64,000 nt of DNA. Source: Ktedonobacteraceae bacterium. Its GTDB lineage: Bacteria > Chloroflexota > Ktedonobacteria > Ktedonobacterales > Ktedonobacteraceae. The stretch lies in assembly GCA_035653615.1 (NCBI GenBank), contig DASRBN010000027.1:1-64000 (forward strand), in the 5' to 3' direction. A program made the position numbers and the translations under genes. Of this stretch, positions 1 through 8,586 are shown in pieces. Numbering within the stretch: the first letter of the stretch is position 1; every line of letters begins with the position of its first letter. The notes under the pieces were generated by a model, which saw only the letters and a list, made by a program, of their open reading frames with translations, made no database searches and was not told where the DNA came from.

Positions 1-174
1 TCACATCCAGCTGAGAAACGCACGAGATGTGAGAGCATCCCGGGAAGAGGCCGTTGACGGAACCAGAAGCAGAGAGTACAATGAGCAACAGAGAGGCATC
101 CCGGGACTCTTCCCGGGATTTTGCAAGTGCAACTGTAGTGAGGATGAACCAGAAGATATATTTGGCATCCCAGC
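1..174 (+). promoter_or_regulatory. Putative CRISPR leader with internal repeats
   Basis: Sequence directly upstream of the first repeat and so the likely leader, since the decayed repeat is at the other end. It contains a perfect hairpin (98-119, 9-bp arms ATCCCGGGA/TCCCGGGAT, 4-nt loop). GCATCCCGGGA occurs at 35-45 and again within the hairpin arm, and GGCATCCC at 164-171. GAACCAGAAG occurs near 60-69 and near 146-155. It has no convincing gene. The region may extend left of the window, and the leader role is inferred from position only. Confidence 0.45.
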
Positions 175-718
175 GGCTAAATGGCCTGAGACGCCCGTTG
201 GGGATTGAAACGTACTGTACCGTTGGGGTTCACCTGTTTCTTTGGGAGGGCTAAATGGCCTGAGACGCCCGTTGGGGATTGAAACGATAATTTTATATAA
301 TTTTCAGAAAGTTTTTTTATAAGGCTAAATGGCCTGAGACGCCCGTTGGGGATTGAAACGAGTAGAGTTGACCAGCACCAATGTTATTCAATGGGGCGGC
401 TAAATGGCCTGAGACGCCCGTTGGGGATTGAAACGCCCACGTAAAAAGCAGGATGGCTCATCATTTACAGCGGCTAAATGGCCTGAGACGCCCGTTGGGG
501 ATTGAAACGAGGAAAGGCGGGCTCGAAACGCAAGGGCAAGAGCAAGGCTAAATGGCCTGAGACGCCCGTTGGGGATTGAAACCATCTCTGCAAATTGCGG
601 TGGCAAGGTCGGTTTGTCGGCTAAATGGCCTGAGACGCCCGTTGGGGATTGAAACTATTTCCCATCTGTGGCGTAGTCGGGATCTAATGCCCGGCTAAAT
701 GGCCTGGGACGCCCGTTG
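175..718 (+). CRISPR. CRISPR array, 37-bp repeats, seven intact copies plus a decayed terminal copy
   Basis: Identical 37-bp repeats (GGCTAAATGGCCTGAG... ending GGGGATTGAAAC) start at 175, 249, 323, 398, 472, 546 and 619. They are separated by unique spacers of 36-38 nt. An eighth copy at 693 has one substitution (GGGAC for GAGAC) and loses its 3' part after position 718. The ATTGAAAC 3' end is the usual crRNA handle of type I/III repeats, so the array should be transcribed rightwards with its old end on the right. That fits the decay at 693. No cas gene is present in the window; any would have to lie to the left or elsewhere in the genome. Confidence 0.97.
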
Positions 719-739
719 AAGGAAAGCAACAAACTCATA

Positions 740-1024
740 GGGGATTTAAGACATGGGAAACAACAAACGTTTCTACCTTGATCCAGATCGAGAGCAGATA
801 AATAGTTTTTGGGAAAAAGCTTTCGAGTAACAAGAAAGAAGATTTAGACGCAAAGAAAAACCTTCTCTTGGTGTTTATATAATTATCTTTAGTGCATTGA
901 TTGCCGCCCTACTAAGTTCTTTTATCCCTCTCATCGTGGGTGGCATAATTGGATTACTTTTGATTATCCCGGTACTGCTTTGAAAATGACTAACTAGCCT
1001 GGGAAGCCTATTGGGAATTGAACC
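740..1024 (+). repeat. Fossil CRISPR repeat copies
   Basis: 740-752 (GGGGATTTAAGAC) resembles the 3' part of the repeat, and it may be the displaced end of the copy broken at 718, with 21 nt inserted. 988-1024 aligns without gaps over all 37 positions to the repeat with 28 matches (hand count), keeping TTGGG.ATTGAA near the end. The two fossils bracket the broken small ORF at 753-983. Decay of the trailer end of an old array is the simplest reading. Confidence 0.6.
753..983 (+). pseudogene. Broken small membrane protein gene
   Basis: An ATG at 753 opens a frame of 76 codons ending with TGA at 981-983, interrupted by one in-frame TAA at 828-830. Before the stop it reads a soluble N-terminus beginning MGNNKRFYLDPDRE. 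After it, a basic stretch (QERRFRRKEK) leads into one long or two short hydrophobic segments rich in I, L, A and G. This is the layout of a small cytosolic head plus membrane anchor. Upstream, AGGGGATT overlaps the fossil repeat and could have served as a ribosome-binding site. It is too short and broken to assign to a family. It could be read as two ORFs or by suppression, but simple decay is more likely. Confidence 0.45.
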
Positions 1025-1120
1025 CCTTTATTGCCATACTATGGAATTCAAAATTCTTACCGTTTCTGTGAATTGTAGTAGTTCTATTCAGACTATCATG
1101 CAGGGGAAAGGAGAAAACCA

Positions 1121-1480
1121 ATGGAAGACTACATTTATCAAGTTCTGAAGCAAGCAGAAGCAATAAAAGATGAGTTATATTGTACTAAGCCTTCCGAAAG
1201 CCAGTTTGGGAAGCTTGCCGGCGAGGTGTATAGGCTGCTTAATTACATCATTATTGACTCAGACGCTGATGATTTAGCATATACAGAACACATCAAAGGG
1301 AAGGTTGATGAACTCGCGGCAAGTGTATATAGTGATAAACAAGCTCGTCTTTTCATGGCGAAACACAATTATCAAAGTGCAGTAAATCACGCAAAACAGG
1401 GTTCAGGAAAATATGGGAGAAGCGCTGTTTTTTATGAAGACGAGTTAGCAGAGTTTCGGATTCATTGGCCAAATGCCTGA
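1121..1480 (+). CDS. Hypothetical protein, 119 aa
   Basis: A well-formed small gene: GGGGAAAGGAG lies just before the ATG at 1121, and the frame is open for 119 codons. The protein is acidic, predicted mostly helical and soluble, with no signal peptide, membrane segment or recognised motif. The stretch is AT-richer than the bulk of the window and follows the decayed CRISPR end, so it belongs to an accessory region. It converges on the decayed nucleotidyltransferase (1486-1686) with 5 bases between the ends. I do not recognise a family. A role tied to CRISPR or a toxin/antitoxin pair would be guesswork. Confidence 0.6.
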   Translation: MEDYIYQVLKQAEAIKDELYCTKPSESQFGKLAGEVYRLLNYIIIDSDADDLAYTEHIKGKVDELAASVYSDKQARLFMAKHNYQSAVNHAKQGSGKYGRSAVFYEDELAEFRIHWPNA

Positions 1481-1485
1481 CATAA

Positions 1486-1686
1486 TTAGGGCCTAACCGC
1501 TTTGGCAATCTCATTTTTCAAACGACTTAGACTACTCACAAAAGTTGCCGAACAGCTTGATAGTGCTGTGAAAACTGTTAATGCCGCTCCACCTGTAAGA
1601 TATAATCGTCCAGGTTGCCGTGTTCGACCAACCTGGATAAGAAAGTGTTCAATTTCCTGTTGCCCCACCTTTTGTCGCATGCTCAT
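1486..1686 (-). pseudogene. Decayed nucleotidyltransferase remnant (DUF6036-like)
   Basis: The 66-residue frame starts like small nucleotidyltransferases of the DUF6036/AbiEii-like kind: a helix, then LYLTGGAAL, which matches the glycine-rich strand before the catalytic G-S-x-D-x-D motif. The acidic motif is absent in frame. A shifted frame over the same bases reads ...HSTIKL..., which may be its remnant, and the original frame then resumes with SLSRLKNEI, resembling the following family helix. This suggests paired indels plus a truncation. It lies 20 nt downstream of the 196-aa gene on the same strand and probably formed a two-gene unit with it. The family call is from memory of the motif and is moderate. 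Confidence 0.4.
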
Positions 1687-1706
1687 AATGACACTTCTTT
1701 CTTACC

Positions 1707-2297
1707 TCAGGCACTCAGTTGCACGAGCGCTTTCCTCAAATTATCAGACAATTCACGCTGATGGGCTTCCTCCTGCATGAGCAAATGATTGATCTGATTC
1801 TGCCAATCGTCAAGAAAATTGAGAGGAACAGCGTACCTCTCCTGCTGATACTCCTGGAGTGTTAGTAGTCCGGTTAATCCATAACCCACTGATGGCGGCG
1901 GCAAATGACGTTCTTCCCATAGAGCAGCAAAAGGTGCTTCGGGAAAAGAGGGGAGGCAACCAAGCGCAAATGCCAGACGGAAGAACCACCACTGCTGAAG
2001 ATAGAGTGTAGCAAGTGTGACAACCGCGATATTTTCAGCAATTCCACCTTGACTGCGCTGAAGTGCTTCCACAACAGCAGGCGCAAGCTCTGGATGTAAG
2101 ATGAACAGGGAAATACTCGCATTCTCGACGAGTGGATAGCCACACGCTGCCAGTCGCTGAATAAGGTCAACCGGGTCCACGTCCTCATGATCCTCATTCA
2201 CCGCCGAACCATTTCCTATGAGATAGAAAATTCCTTGTGCGCGTAAAAACGTGATCAGCGCATCAACTTCATCCCAGTCAAATGTGCTATTCATCAT
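1707..2297 (-). CDS. Hypothetical protein, 196 aa, partner of the nucleotidyltransferase remnant
   Basis: The frame opens with two ATG codons behind GAGAGGA at a normal distance. The protein is acidic and mostly helical, with an aromatic central stretch (LYLQQWWFFRLAF, about residues 98-110) that may pack in a core and is not a clear membrane helix. A charged C-terminal helix follows. I recognise no catalytic motif. Its partner immediately downstream looks like a decayed nucleotidyltransferase, so the pair could once have been a toxin/antitoxin or abortive-infection type module. That is inference from the arrangement alone. Confidence 0.55.
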   Translation of the reverse strand: MMNSTFDWDEVDALITFLRAQGIFYLIGNGSAVNEDHEDVDPVDLIQRLAACGYPLVENASISLFILHPELAPAVVEALQRSQGGIAENIAVVTLATLYLQQWWFFRLAFALGCLPSFPEAPFAALWEERHLPPPSVGYGLTGLLTLQEYQQERYAVPLNFLDDWQNQINHLLMQEEAHQRELSDNLRKALVQLSA

Positions 2298-2490
2298 CCC
2301 GTTATTCCTCTCACAGAACTTCTGATTGTATCTTTTGGGAGCATAGCATAATCAATGCGGTCTCGCAATGGGCCATTCATTGTTCATCTTCGTTTATTTT
2401 CCAGTCTTTCCTACAGATGAGGTGAAAAGAGCATATTTCCATGTTCTTCTCTGATACAGTGCGGTCAGGTTGCCTGGAACTGATGAGAAC

Positions 2491-3051
2491 CTATCCCTGT
2501 TCCCCGTTCTCCAATGTCTTTACCATGCGCAGGTAGCGCCGTTGGTAGAGGATGGTGTGCCGGGTGACTACATAGTGCAGGTGCGTATACAGCTCCAATG
2601 CCTTCTGGTTCCCCTCGGCGACATTAAGCGCGATCCTGGAATAGTGATGCTGACCTGCCAGCTGCTCCGCTGTTTGCAGCAGGCGCGTGCCAATTCCCTT
2701 CCGACTCCAATTTTTGAATACAGCGAGCGCGTCAACATACCATTCATCGTCCTCCGCCTCGCGTTCGAGCCAGCTTCCAACGGCAGCATTCAGCCGTACC
2801 TCGTCTCGTCCCCCAAAGCTCAAAACCAGTCCGACCACCTCCGAGCCATGTTCAGCGAGTTGGACGTTTTGATAGCTGAAACGATCGCCTTCCTGCCGGA
2901 AGAAGTGCCGCAAACGCTCGCTCCACCCGCTCTCGTGTTCTGTGCCCAGAGGATAGGTGACCTGTGTATGTATGTATGCTGAGTAAAGCAAGACTGCCGC
3001 TACCTCAGCATCGACCGGCACGGCTGGTCTGATCTGTATCGAATCTCGCAT
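2491..3051 (-). CDS. GNAT-family N-acetyltransferase
   Basis: This 186-residue protein is the usual size for a single GNAT domain. It would transfer an acetyl group from acetyl-CoA to an amine, with the substrate unknown. The N-terminus (SIQIRPAVPVDAEVAAVLL) has the typical first strand and helix. Around residues 105-130 a strand (WYVDALAVFKNW) leads into the acetyl-CoA pyrophosphate loop RKGIGTRLL, the R/Q-x-x-G-x-G/A motif, followed by its helix. The strand SRIALNVAEGNQKALELY is motif B. It stands alone between intergenic stretches, so the context gives no substrate. Confidence 0.85.
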   Translation of the reverse strand: MRDSIQIRPAVPVDAEVAAVLLYSAYIHTQVTYPLGTEHESGWSERLRHFFRQEGDRFSYQNVQLAEHGSEVVGLVLSFGGRDEVRLNAAVGSWLEREAEDDEWYVDALAVFKNWSRKGIGTRLLQTAEQLAGQHHYSRIALNVAEGNQKALELYTHLHYVVTRHTILYQRRYLRMVKTLENGEQG

Positions 3052-3217
3052 CGCTTCTCATAGAGATGGTTACCATCGCTGTGTTTGATGGCAGGATGAC
3101 CTGTACCTGGTCACTATACCACACCGCACCAGGCCGATGCCGGGAAATGCCGGAACCCAACCGGTACCTTACTCTAGTGGGACTTCAACGACCACGTCTT
3201 ATTTGGGATATAAGGAG

Positions 3218-3511
3218 CTATCTCCTACTCGGCCCGCCGCTAAAGGCCTGCAAAATTGCCACTAATATGCACGCTCCAAGGAAGGCGATAATGACGGTGC
3301 CCCAAAAATGAAAGGTGCCCGTAATATTCAGCAGGCCTGCCAGAAAACCCCCGATTACAGCTCCGATTAGCCCGACGATGATGTTGCCGATGCAGCCGTA
3401 ACCGCGACCGCGAATGACGGCGCTGGCGAGAAAGCCTGCGATCAGGCCGACAACAAGCCAGGTGAGCAGATCATTTATGGCGAAAGTGACGGTAGTGGCT
3501 AGAACTGTCAT
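3218..3511 (-). CDS. GlsB/YeaQ/YmgE-family small membrane protein (copy 1)
   Basis: A 97-residue integral membrane protein with three hydrophobic segments and the glycine-rich family core: WLVVGLIAGFLAS, then RGRGYGCIGNIIVGLIGAVIGGF. These transglycosylase-associated proteins are linked to general stress responses in other bacteria, and their biochemical role is unknown. An upstream in-frame ATG (3520) overlaps the ribosome-binding site AAGGAG, so the second ATG at 3511 is the better start. It lies about 260 bases downstream of a close paralogue on the same strand, separated by a terminator, so the two are probably transcribed separately. Confidence 0.85.
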   Translation of the reverse strand: MTVLATTVTFAINDLLTWLVVGLIAGFLASAVIRGRGYGCIGNIIVGLIGAVIGGFLAGLLNITGTFHFWGTVIIAFLGACILVAILQAFSGGPSRR

Positions 3512-3663
3512 AGTATGCATCTCCTTTTGCTTCTTATTATTATTCTGTTTACTTTTTTGTTATTGAGCAAACGCTAGACGTACCATCATTAGTACGTAGA
3601 AGAAGCTCTGGAGTTGTGTGTACCTCGCTCACGCCAACCTGTTTCTTTTTGCCAAAAAATATG

Positions 3664-3705
3664 GGAGGGCGGCTCAACTTGTTTGAGCCGCCCTCCACGT
3701 TTTGC
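3664..3705 (-). terminator. Rho-independent terminator of GlsB-like copy 2
   Basis: A 14-bp stem (GGAGGGCGGCTCAA at 3664-3677 with its complement at 3683-3696) has a 5-nt loop. Read leftwards it is followed by a T-rich run (ATATTTTTTGGC). It sits downstream of the gene ending at 3775 and upstream of copy 1. Confidence 0.8.
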
Positions 3706-3774
3706 ACGAATTGGGCATCCCCGCTATCCTGAGCAGGCATTCGTGCTTACCCCGCTACTTCTCCCTACCATCCA

Positions 3775-4065
3775 TTATAGCGTGCGTCGTGGTCCATAAC
3801 TGCCACTGATCAGGCGCAGGATAGCAATCAGGATACACGCGCCGATGAAGGCGACGATGATGCTCCCGATAAATCCGCCTGTTCCTATACCTATCAGGCT
3901 GAACAGCCAGCCACCGATGAACGCGCCGATGATGCCGACAATGATATCACCAATGATACCATAGCCGCCGCCGCGCATTACCAGGCTGGCAAGAAAACCT
4001 GCGATTAACCCTACTACTAACCACCAGATCACGGCACCAACACTAAGGTCTGCAAGAACCATCAT
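3775..4065 (-). CDS. GlsB/YeaQ/YmgE-family small membrane protein (copy 2)
   Basis: A 96-residue paralogue of the neighbouring protein: three membrane segments, the core WWLVVGLIAGFLASLVMRGG and the motif GYGIIGDIIVGIIGAFIGG. A strong ribosome-binding site (TAGGAGG, 8 nt before the first of two ATGs) sets the start at 4065. A clear terminator follows. The two copies differ most at their N-termini and in the third membrane segment, so the duplication is not recent. The role is presumably a stress-related envelope function by family, with unknown mechanism. Confidence 0.87.
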   Translation of the reverse strand: MMVLADLSVGAVIWWLVVGLIAGFLASLVMRGGGYGIIGDIIVGIIGAFIGGWLFSLIGIGTGGFIGSIIVAFIGACILIAILRLISGSYGPRRTL

Positions 4066-4404
4066 TGTAAAATCCTCCTAACTATTCTCTAGTCGATACT
4101 TTCGCAAATGCTGATATCGAGCAACGATTATTTCTACTCGAAAATTGCCTAAGCAATCTTCACCAATCCTCCGAACTTTACGCATTTGCTGATAATACAT
4201 TAACCTGATTGATTCCATAAGGCAAGTCAACAATAAAAACGTTAAGTAAGCTCCAAACTAGTGTTAATCTTTTTAAGTTTCTATCAATAGTGTAAATAGC
4301 GTTTAGCTCGCCTGCCCTCCTGTCCTTTTGTCCATTGTTCGCGCCGGGGCGATATGGTACTCTATCTACTACATACACGTTTGCAGTAAGCAGGAGTATT
4401 CATT
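4066..4404. other. AT-rich divergent intergenic region
   Basis: This 339-bp stretch lies between divergent genes (GlsB-like leftwards, MFS rightwards) and must carry both promoters. It is markedly AT-rich around 4170-4300. The 13-mers near 4105 (CGCAAATGCTGAT) and 4180 (CGCATTTGCTGAT) are near-identical and could be a paired binding site. I see no gene or RNA in it. Confidence 0.4.
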
Positions 4405-5790
4405 ATGTCCTTCGTGCCCGATTCCCCGGAGACAACGCCGGAGATAGTGGCGGCGGATACACGGGTATCACGAAAGCCTCGTTTTGGTTTATCGCTGTCG
4501 CGTTTGCCATTAAATGTCTATCTGTTGCTCCTTTTCACGTTGGGGAAAGGGTTCCAACTCAGCATAAGCGCGTTGACGCTCAATTACTATGTGCATAGCC
4601 TGGGCTACCGTCCCGACTTCATCGGCGTTTTCAATGCCATGCCCGCCCTGGGAGCGCTGGTCAGCGCCGTTCCCGTTGGGATGCTTTCAGATCGTATCGG
4701 ACGCAAGCCGGTGCTGGTATTGACGGCCATCCTCACGCCGCTCTTTCTCGCCTTCTGCGGGCTGGTCGCCGCCCCTTTCTGGTTGCTGTTCTGTGCTTTT
4801 ATGCAAGGCGTCGTCTCCACCGCCTACTGGGTGACGAATCTGCCGCTGTTGACCGAAAGCACGACCGAAAGGCAGCGCGTCGGTGTGTTTGCACTGAATA
4901 GCTTTCTCTTGCTTGGTGTTGGCGCTTTCGGCAACCTGCTAGGTGGCGGCTTGCCCGAATTTGTGGCCGGTTTGCTGCATGTTTCTGCTGCCAGTACGAT
5001 CGCGCTGCGTTGGGGAGTGTTTGCTGCCGCGCTTTTTACCTTTGTCTTTGGCCTTCCCCTCTGGTTGTTGCGCGAACCAAAGCGAGCCAGGGCAAAAACA
5101 GCGAGCAACGTAACGGAGAAGGCGGTCTTAGAGGAAACCATGCGCACTGGCGAGCCGGTGGTTGAAACGGTGCTCCATAAAAAGCGAGAGCGACTGCCCA
5201 TTGTGCTGTTCGCGAAATTACTGGTGCCTGACCTCCTTTTTACCATGGGCGAGGGCGCTGTTGTTGCGCTCATGCAGCTATTTTTCATCTTACGCTTCCA
5301 CCTGTTACCAGGCCCCCTGGGTCTCATTTTCACCTTTTCGGGTCTGACCGGTGGCGTCTTCTCACTGACTGCGCCCCTGTTTGTCAAACGCTGGAGTAAA
5401 TTACGCCTCATCACCTCTGTACAGTATCTCAGCGCGCCCTTGATGGTGCTGATAGGTTTTTCCCCCACGTTACCTGTAGCAATAGGTGGCGAGTACACGC
5501 GTTCACTTATGCGTACCTTGATAGAACCCGTCTATGCCGCTTTTGCTATGGAACAGGTCTCAGACCGCCACAGGGCGACGCTGTCAGGTTTCTATTCGGT
5601 CACCTGGAGCATTGGATATAGCATCGGGCCTTCTGCTGGTGGATGGTTGCAGTCCAATGTCAGTCTTTCCGCCTCCTTTGTCTTCGGAGCGTTCTGCCTT
5701 GTGCTGGCCGCCAGCCTGTTGCTCGTATTTTTTGGTAGCCAGCTGAGAAGCCCTCGTGCGATTGAAAATCAGGCTGTGAAAAAGGAATAA
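4405..5790 (+). CDS. MFS transporter (exporter-like)
   Basis: A 461-residue protein with about twelve hydrophobic segments in two halves joined by a charged cytoplasmic loop around residues 225-265. The loop after the second membrane segment carries the MFS signature GMLSDRIGRK (92-101). The start follows GCAGGAG at good spacing. Proteins of this layout are proton-driven exporters of drugs or small metabolites, but the substrate cannot be read from sequence. The poorly hydrophobic N-terminal 30 residues are cytoplasmic. It is transcribed alone, and the next gene is 330 bp away. Confidence 0.88.
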   Translation: MSFVPDSPETTPEIVAADTRVSRKPRFGLSLSRLPLNVYLLLLFTLGKGFQLSISALTLNYYVHSLGYRPDFIGVFNAMPALGALVSAVPVGMLSDRIGRKPVLVLTAILTPLFLAFCGLVAAPFWLLFCAFMQGVVSTAYWVTNLPLLTESTTERQRVGVFALNSFLLLGVGAFGNLLGGGLPEFVAGLLHVSAASTIALRWGVFAAALFTFVFGLPLWLLREPKRARAKTASNVTEKAVLEETMRTGEPVVETVLHKKRERLPIVLFAKLLVPDLLFTMGEGAVVALMQLFFILRFHLLPGPLGLIFTFSGLTGGVFSLTAPLFVKRWSKLRLITSVQYLSAPLMVLIGFSPTLPVAIGGEYTRSLMRTLIEPVYAAFAMEQVSDRHRATLSGFYSVTWSIGYSIGPSAGGWLQSNVSLSASFVFGAFCLVLAASLLLVFFGSQLRSPRAIENQAVKKE

Positions 5791-6120
5791 GGGGTAAGAT
5801 GCAACAAATTGGTTCACCCTTTCGTCTTTTTAAAAGAAAGGCCTGTACTCATTTTTGCCTGTCGAAATGGGTGGGAGTCCCATTTTCACCGGGCCATAAG
5901 CCCTGCCTTAAACTGAACGCGGTCTGAACCACCGGGATGCGAAATTGTGAACTACTGCATAGCCTTCTTGTGAGTTGTGTCGTATACTAGCAAGAAGCAT
6001 CGTATGTTTCTACTGCTATTGTCTTGCCTGATAGGGGCAAGAGAGCGATACCCTTGATGAACTAGAAGCCAGCTCAGGGTGCCAGAGAAGGTAAACCTGT
6101 GGCTATAGAGGAGCCTGTTG
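5791..6120. other. Intergenic region upstream of the transglutaminase gene
   Basis: A 330-bp stretch with no gene. A weak hairpin (AAATGGG/CCCATTT near 5865-5885) just after the MFS gene could act as a terminator but lacks a good T-run. The promoter of the downstream gene should lie in 5940-6100. I see no strong consensus. Confidence 0.3.
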
Positions 6121-8550
6121 ATGCGGTCCAGTGTAGTTGAGCCTCAAAACCCACGCGGCGTTGGGACTCGTAGTAGTAATGCGCCTCGATCAGATATACG
6201 TCCTCCCTATCCTCAGCAGCGCATGCCGAAGCCGCCCAGATATGAAACAAAATCGTCGATCATCCCGGTACCGGCTGAAGGCTGGCTGGCTATGCTATTA
6301 CTGGCCGTATCCGTCTATTGCGTTGTCTTCTCGATTGTCGCCGCGAACTGGGTCAGTCACAGCTTCATACTCTTCTGGAGTACGGCCGCCGGACTGCTGC
6401 TGGGGCTGGTGGTGGCGAAAATTCACCGCTTTCCGCAGGCCATCCTGCACCTCGCGGCCTGTCTCGCGGGCCACTGGCTGTCCATCTGGCTGACGAGCGT
6501 CCTGGCCTATCATATTTCGTGGCTGCTATTACTCGAAAATTTACGCTCCGTGATCGGCGGGGGCTTCACATCCGCCGTCTCTCCCGGCAGCGCGATGGTC
6601 TTTCTCTTTTACCTCTCGTTCCTCTGCTTCTTCCTGGGCTATTTTGGGTCCTGGTTGATCTACCGCGCGCACCTGCCCTGGCTGGTGGCGCTGGTCTACT
6701 GCGCCATCATGCTCGTCAACCTCAACTATGTCAAGCAGGACCTCTCATTGCTGGTCATTGTCATGCTGGGGGCCTTGATACTGCTGATCGCGCGCATTCA
6801 CCTCGTCAATCAATTGAACCAGTGGATGAATGATGGGCTGCATACCGATCGCACCTGGCTGCGGAACATCTCGCGCCGCTTCGTGCAGATTCCCGCGGTC
6901 TTTGCGTTGCTGGCGCTGCTCGCTGCCTCAATCCTGCCGGTCCTGGCCCAGCCTGCATCCGGCGTCTCTTTCTGGAACATGCTGGATAACGCCTGGACGA
7001 ACATAACCAGTGGGCAATTCTCTCTCAGCGCGCCGGGTCAGTTATTTTCGCCCTACGAAGCCCCGGCCAACTTTTTTGGCGATACGCTTGCCATTACAGG
7101 CAACGTCAATTTGCCCAGCGGCGAGGTGCTTTACTATAGCAGCACGGCCCAGCAACAGTCGCAATACCTGGAAGGCTTCACCTACGATCACTTCGATGGG
7201 CATATCTGGACAAGCAGCATTCCCGGCCAGGCGCAGCTTTATCCCGCCAACAGTCCCTTACCATTTGATGATTCCGGCAATGGTACTCATCAGCAGGTCA
7301 CCACCTCGGTAACAGTATTGCTTCCACCTGAAGGGACGAAGCATTATATCTTCGCGCCCGCCGATCCGCAGAGCTTTAACGTAGATACCATCGTTTATGA
7401 CAATGGGTCTAACCTCACTACTGCCTGGACGCAGCGGGCGCCCCTGACCGCGGGCGAGCATTATACAGCGGTTTCTATGGTCTCAACGGCAGGAGCGACG
7501 GATTTATCGACCGTGCCATTGTACCAGGATAACCAGGATTTCTGGGCGAGCGATGGATACTTCCAACAACTCCAGAATTATTATTTGCAGACCCCCGCCG
7601 ATCTTTCGCGGGCCGTCTTTCAGACGGCTCTAAATTGGACGCAGAGCGCGACAAATGAGTATGACGCGGCTCTGATGCTGGAACAACATCTGAACAATTC
7701 CTCGCAGTTCACGTACTCGGTCAGCAATCCCCCGGTTCCCAGTAACGTGGATGCCGTGGACTGGCTGTTGCAGACCCACCGTGGTTACTGCACCTACTAT
7801 GCCACGGCGATGACTATTATGGCTCGCCTGCTGGGTATGCCCGCGCGCGTGGTCAATGGCTTTAGCCAGGGGCATTACGATTCCACCCGTAAAGCATGGG
7901 TAGTAGATGGCACTGATGCCCATAGCTGGGTGCAGGTCTATTTCCCCGGTTTCGGCTGGATCAACTTCGATCCAACGCCCGGTTTTTCGTTCAACGGGGC
8001 TGCCAATCCACAGCCGATCCCTTCGCCCGCGCCAACGCAGCACCGGCCTACGCCAACGCCCACGGTTACCGGTGGTTCTACTCCGGGCAAGCATCATACT
8101 CCCACACCGGCCTCTTCCGGTTCGGGAGGCAATTCCAGCGCTAAGCCGGAGACGCAGGGTCTCTTTTTGGGCTTCTCAATACTCATCCTGCTGGCATCGC
8201 TCTTCATGCTGCTGCTGGCAATAGCCAGGTACAGGCGCGTTACCGCTGCCGGCGTTACGACCATATCCAGCATATTCTGGCGCCTTTCGCGGCTTGCCAG
8301 TCTCGCGGGTATGCCGCCCCAGCCATGGCAGACGCCTTACGAATACACCCGTACCCTCAGCCGCCACTATCCGCAGGCCAGGACGCCCTTGCGCCGCCTC
8401 GCTGAACTCTTCGTACGCGAGCGCTGGGCCCCTGCTCACCAGGCGCCGCGGGCCGCGGAAGCTGAGGATATCGAGAAGCTCTGGCCCACTTTGCGCAACA
8501 GCCTGCTGCGATCCCTCTTCAGGCGACTGGCCAGGATTGGGAGAAAGTGA
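6121..8550 (+). CDS. Membrane-anchored transglutaminase-like protein
   Basis: An 809-residue protein. Residues about 55-290 form a bundle of hydrophobic segments, followed by a large extracytoplasmic part and a transglutaminase-like (TgpA-type) domain. The catalytic triad is visible as C557 (in HRGYCTYYAT), H601 (in DAHSWVQ) and D617 (in INFDPTPG). A Pro/Thr-rich linker, one more membrane helix (about 680-700) and a cytoplasmic DUF4129-like tail complete the standard TgpA layout. ATG 6121 is preferred over the overlapping TTG at 6118 because GAGGAG is 6-7 nt upstream. Such proteins are often linked to surface-protein crosslinking or processing; the partner here is unknown. It converges on the DNA methyltransferase gene. 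Confidence 0.88.
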   Translation: MRSSVVEPQNPRGVGTRSSNAPRSDIRPPYPQQRMPKPPRYETKSSIIPVPAEGWLAMLLLAVSVYCVVFSIVAANWVSHSFILFWSTAAGLLLGLVVAKIHRFPQAILHLAACLAGHWLSIWLTSVLAYHISWLLLLENLRSVIGGGFTSAVSPGSAMVFLFYLSFLCFFLGYFGSWLIYRAHLPWLVALVYCAIMLVNLNYVKQDLSLLVIVMLGALILLIARIHLVNQLNQWMNDGLHTDRTWLRNISRRFVQIPAVFALLALLAASILPVLAQPASGVSFWNMLDNAWTNITSGQFSLSAPGQLFSPYEAPANFFGDTLAITGNVNLPSGEVLYYSSTAQQQSQYLEGFTYDHFDGHIWTSSIPGQAQLYPANSPLPFDDSGNGTHQQVTTSVTVLLPPEGTKHYIFAPADPQSFNVDTIVYDNGSNLTTAWTQRAPLTAGEHYTAVSMVSTAGATDLSTVPLYQDNQDFWASDGYFQQLQNYYLQTPADLSRAVFQTALNWTQSATNEYDAALMLEQHLNNSSQFTYSVSNPPVPSNVDAVDWLLQTHRGYCTYYATAMTIMARLLGMPARVVNGFSQGHYDSTRKAWVVDGTDAHSWVQVYFPGFGWINFDPTPGFSFNGAANPQPIPSPAPTQHRPTPTPTVTGGSTPGKHHTPTPASSGSGGNSSAKPETQGLFLGFSILILLASLFMLLLAIARYRRVTAAGVTTISSIFWRLSRLASLAGMPPQPWQTPYEYTRTLSRHYPQARTPLRRLAELFVRERWAPAHQAPRAAEAEDIEKLWPTLRNSLLRSLFRRLARIGRK

Positions 8551-8586
8551 CCCGCGTGAGGAAAGGCGAGCAAAACGTGCCGATTT

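Noticed and set aside
212-248. First spacer contains CCGTTGGGG, similar to part of the repeat
   Set aside because: Only nine bases match; probably chance, not a partial repeat.
54-254. 66-codon open frame across the leader and first repeat
   Set aside because: It runs through CRISPR repeat and spacer sequence and has no ribosome-binding site.
400-606. 68-codon leftward frame inside the array
   Set aside because: It is made of repeat and spacer sequence.
4824-5498. 224-codon frame opposite the MFS gene
   Set aside because: Very basic, repetitive composition typical of antisense frames.
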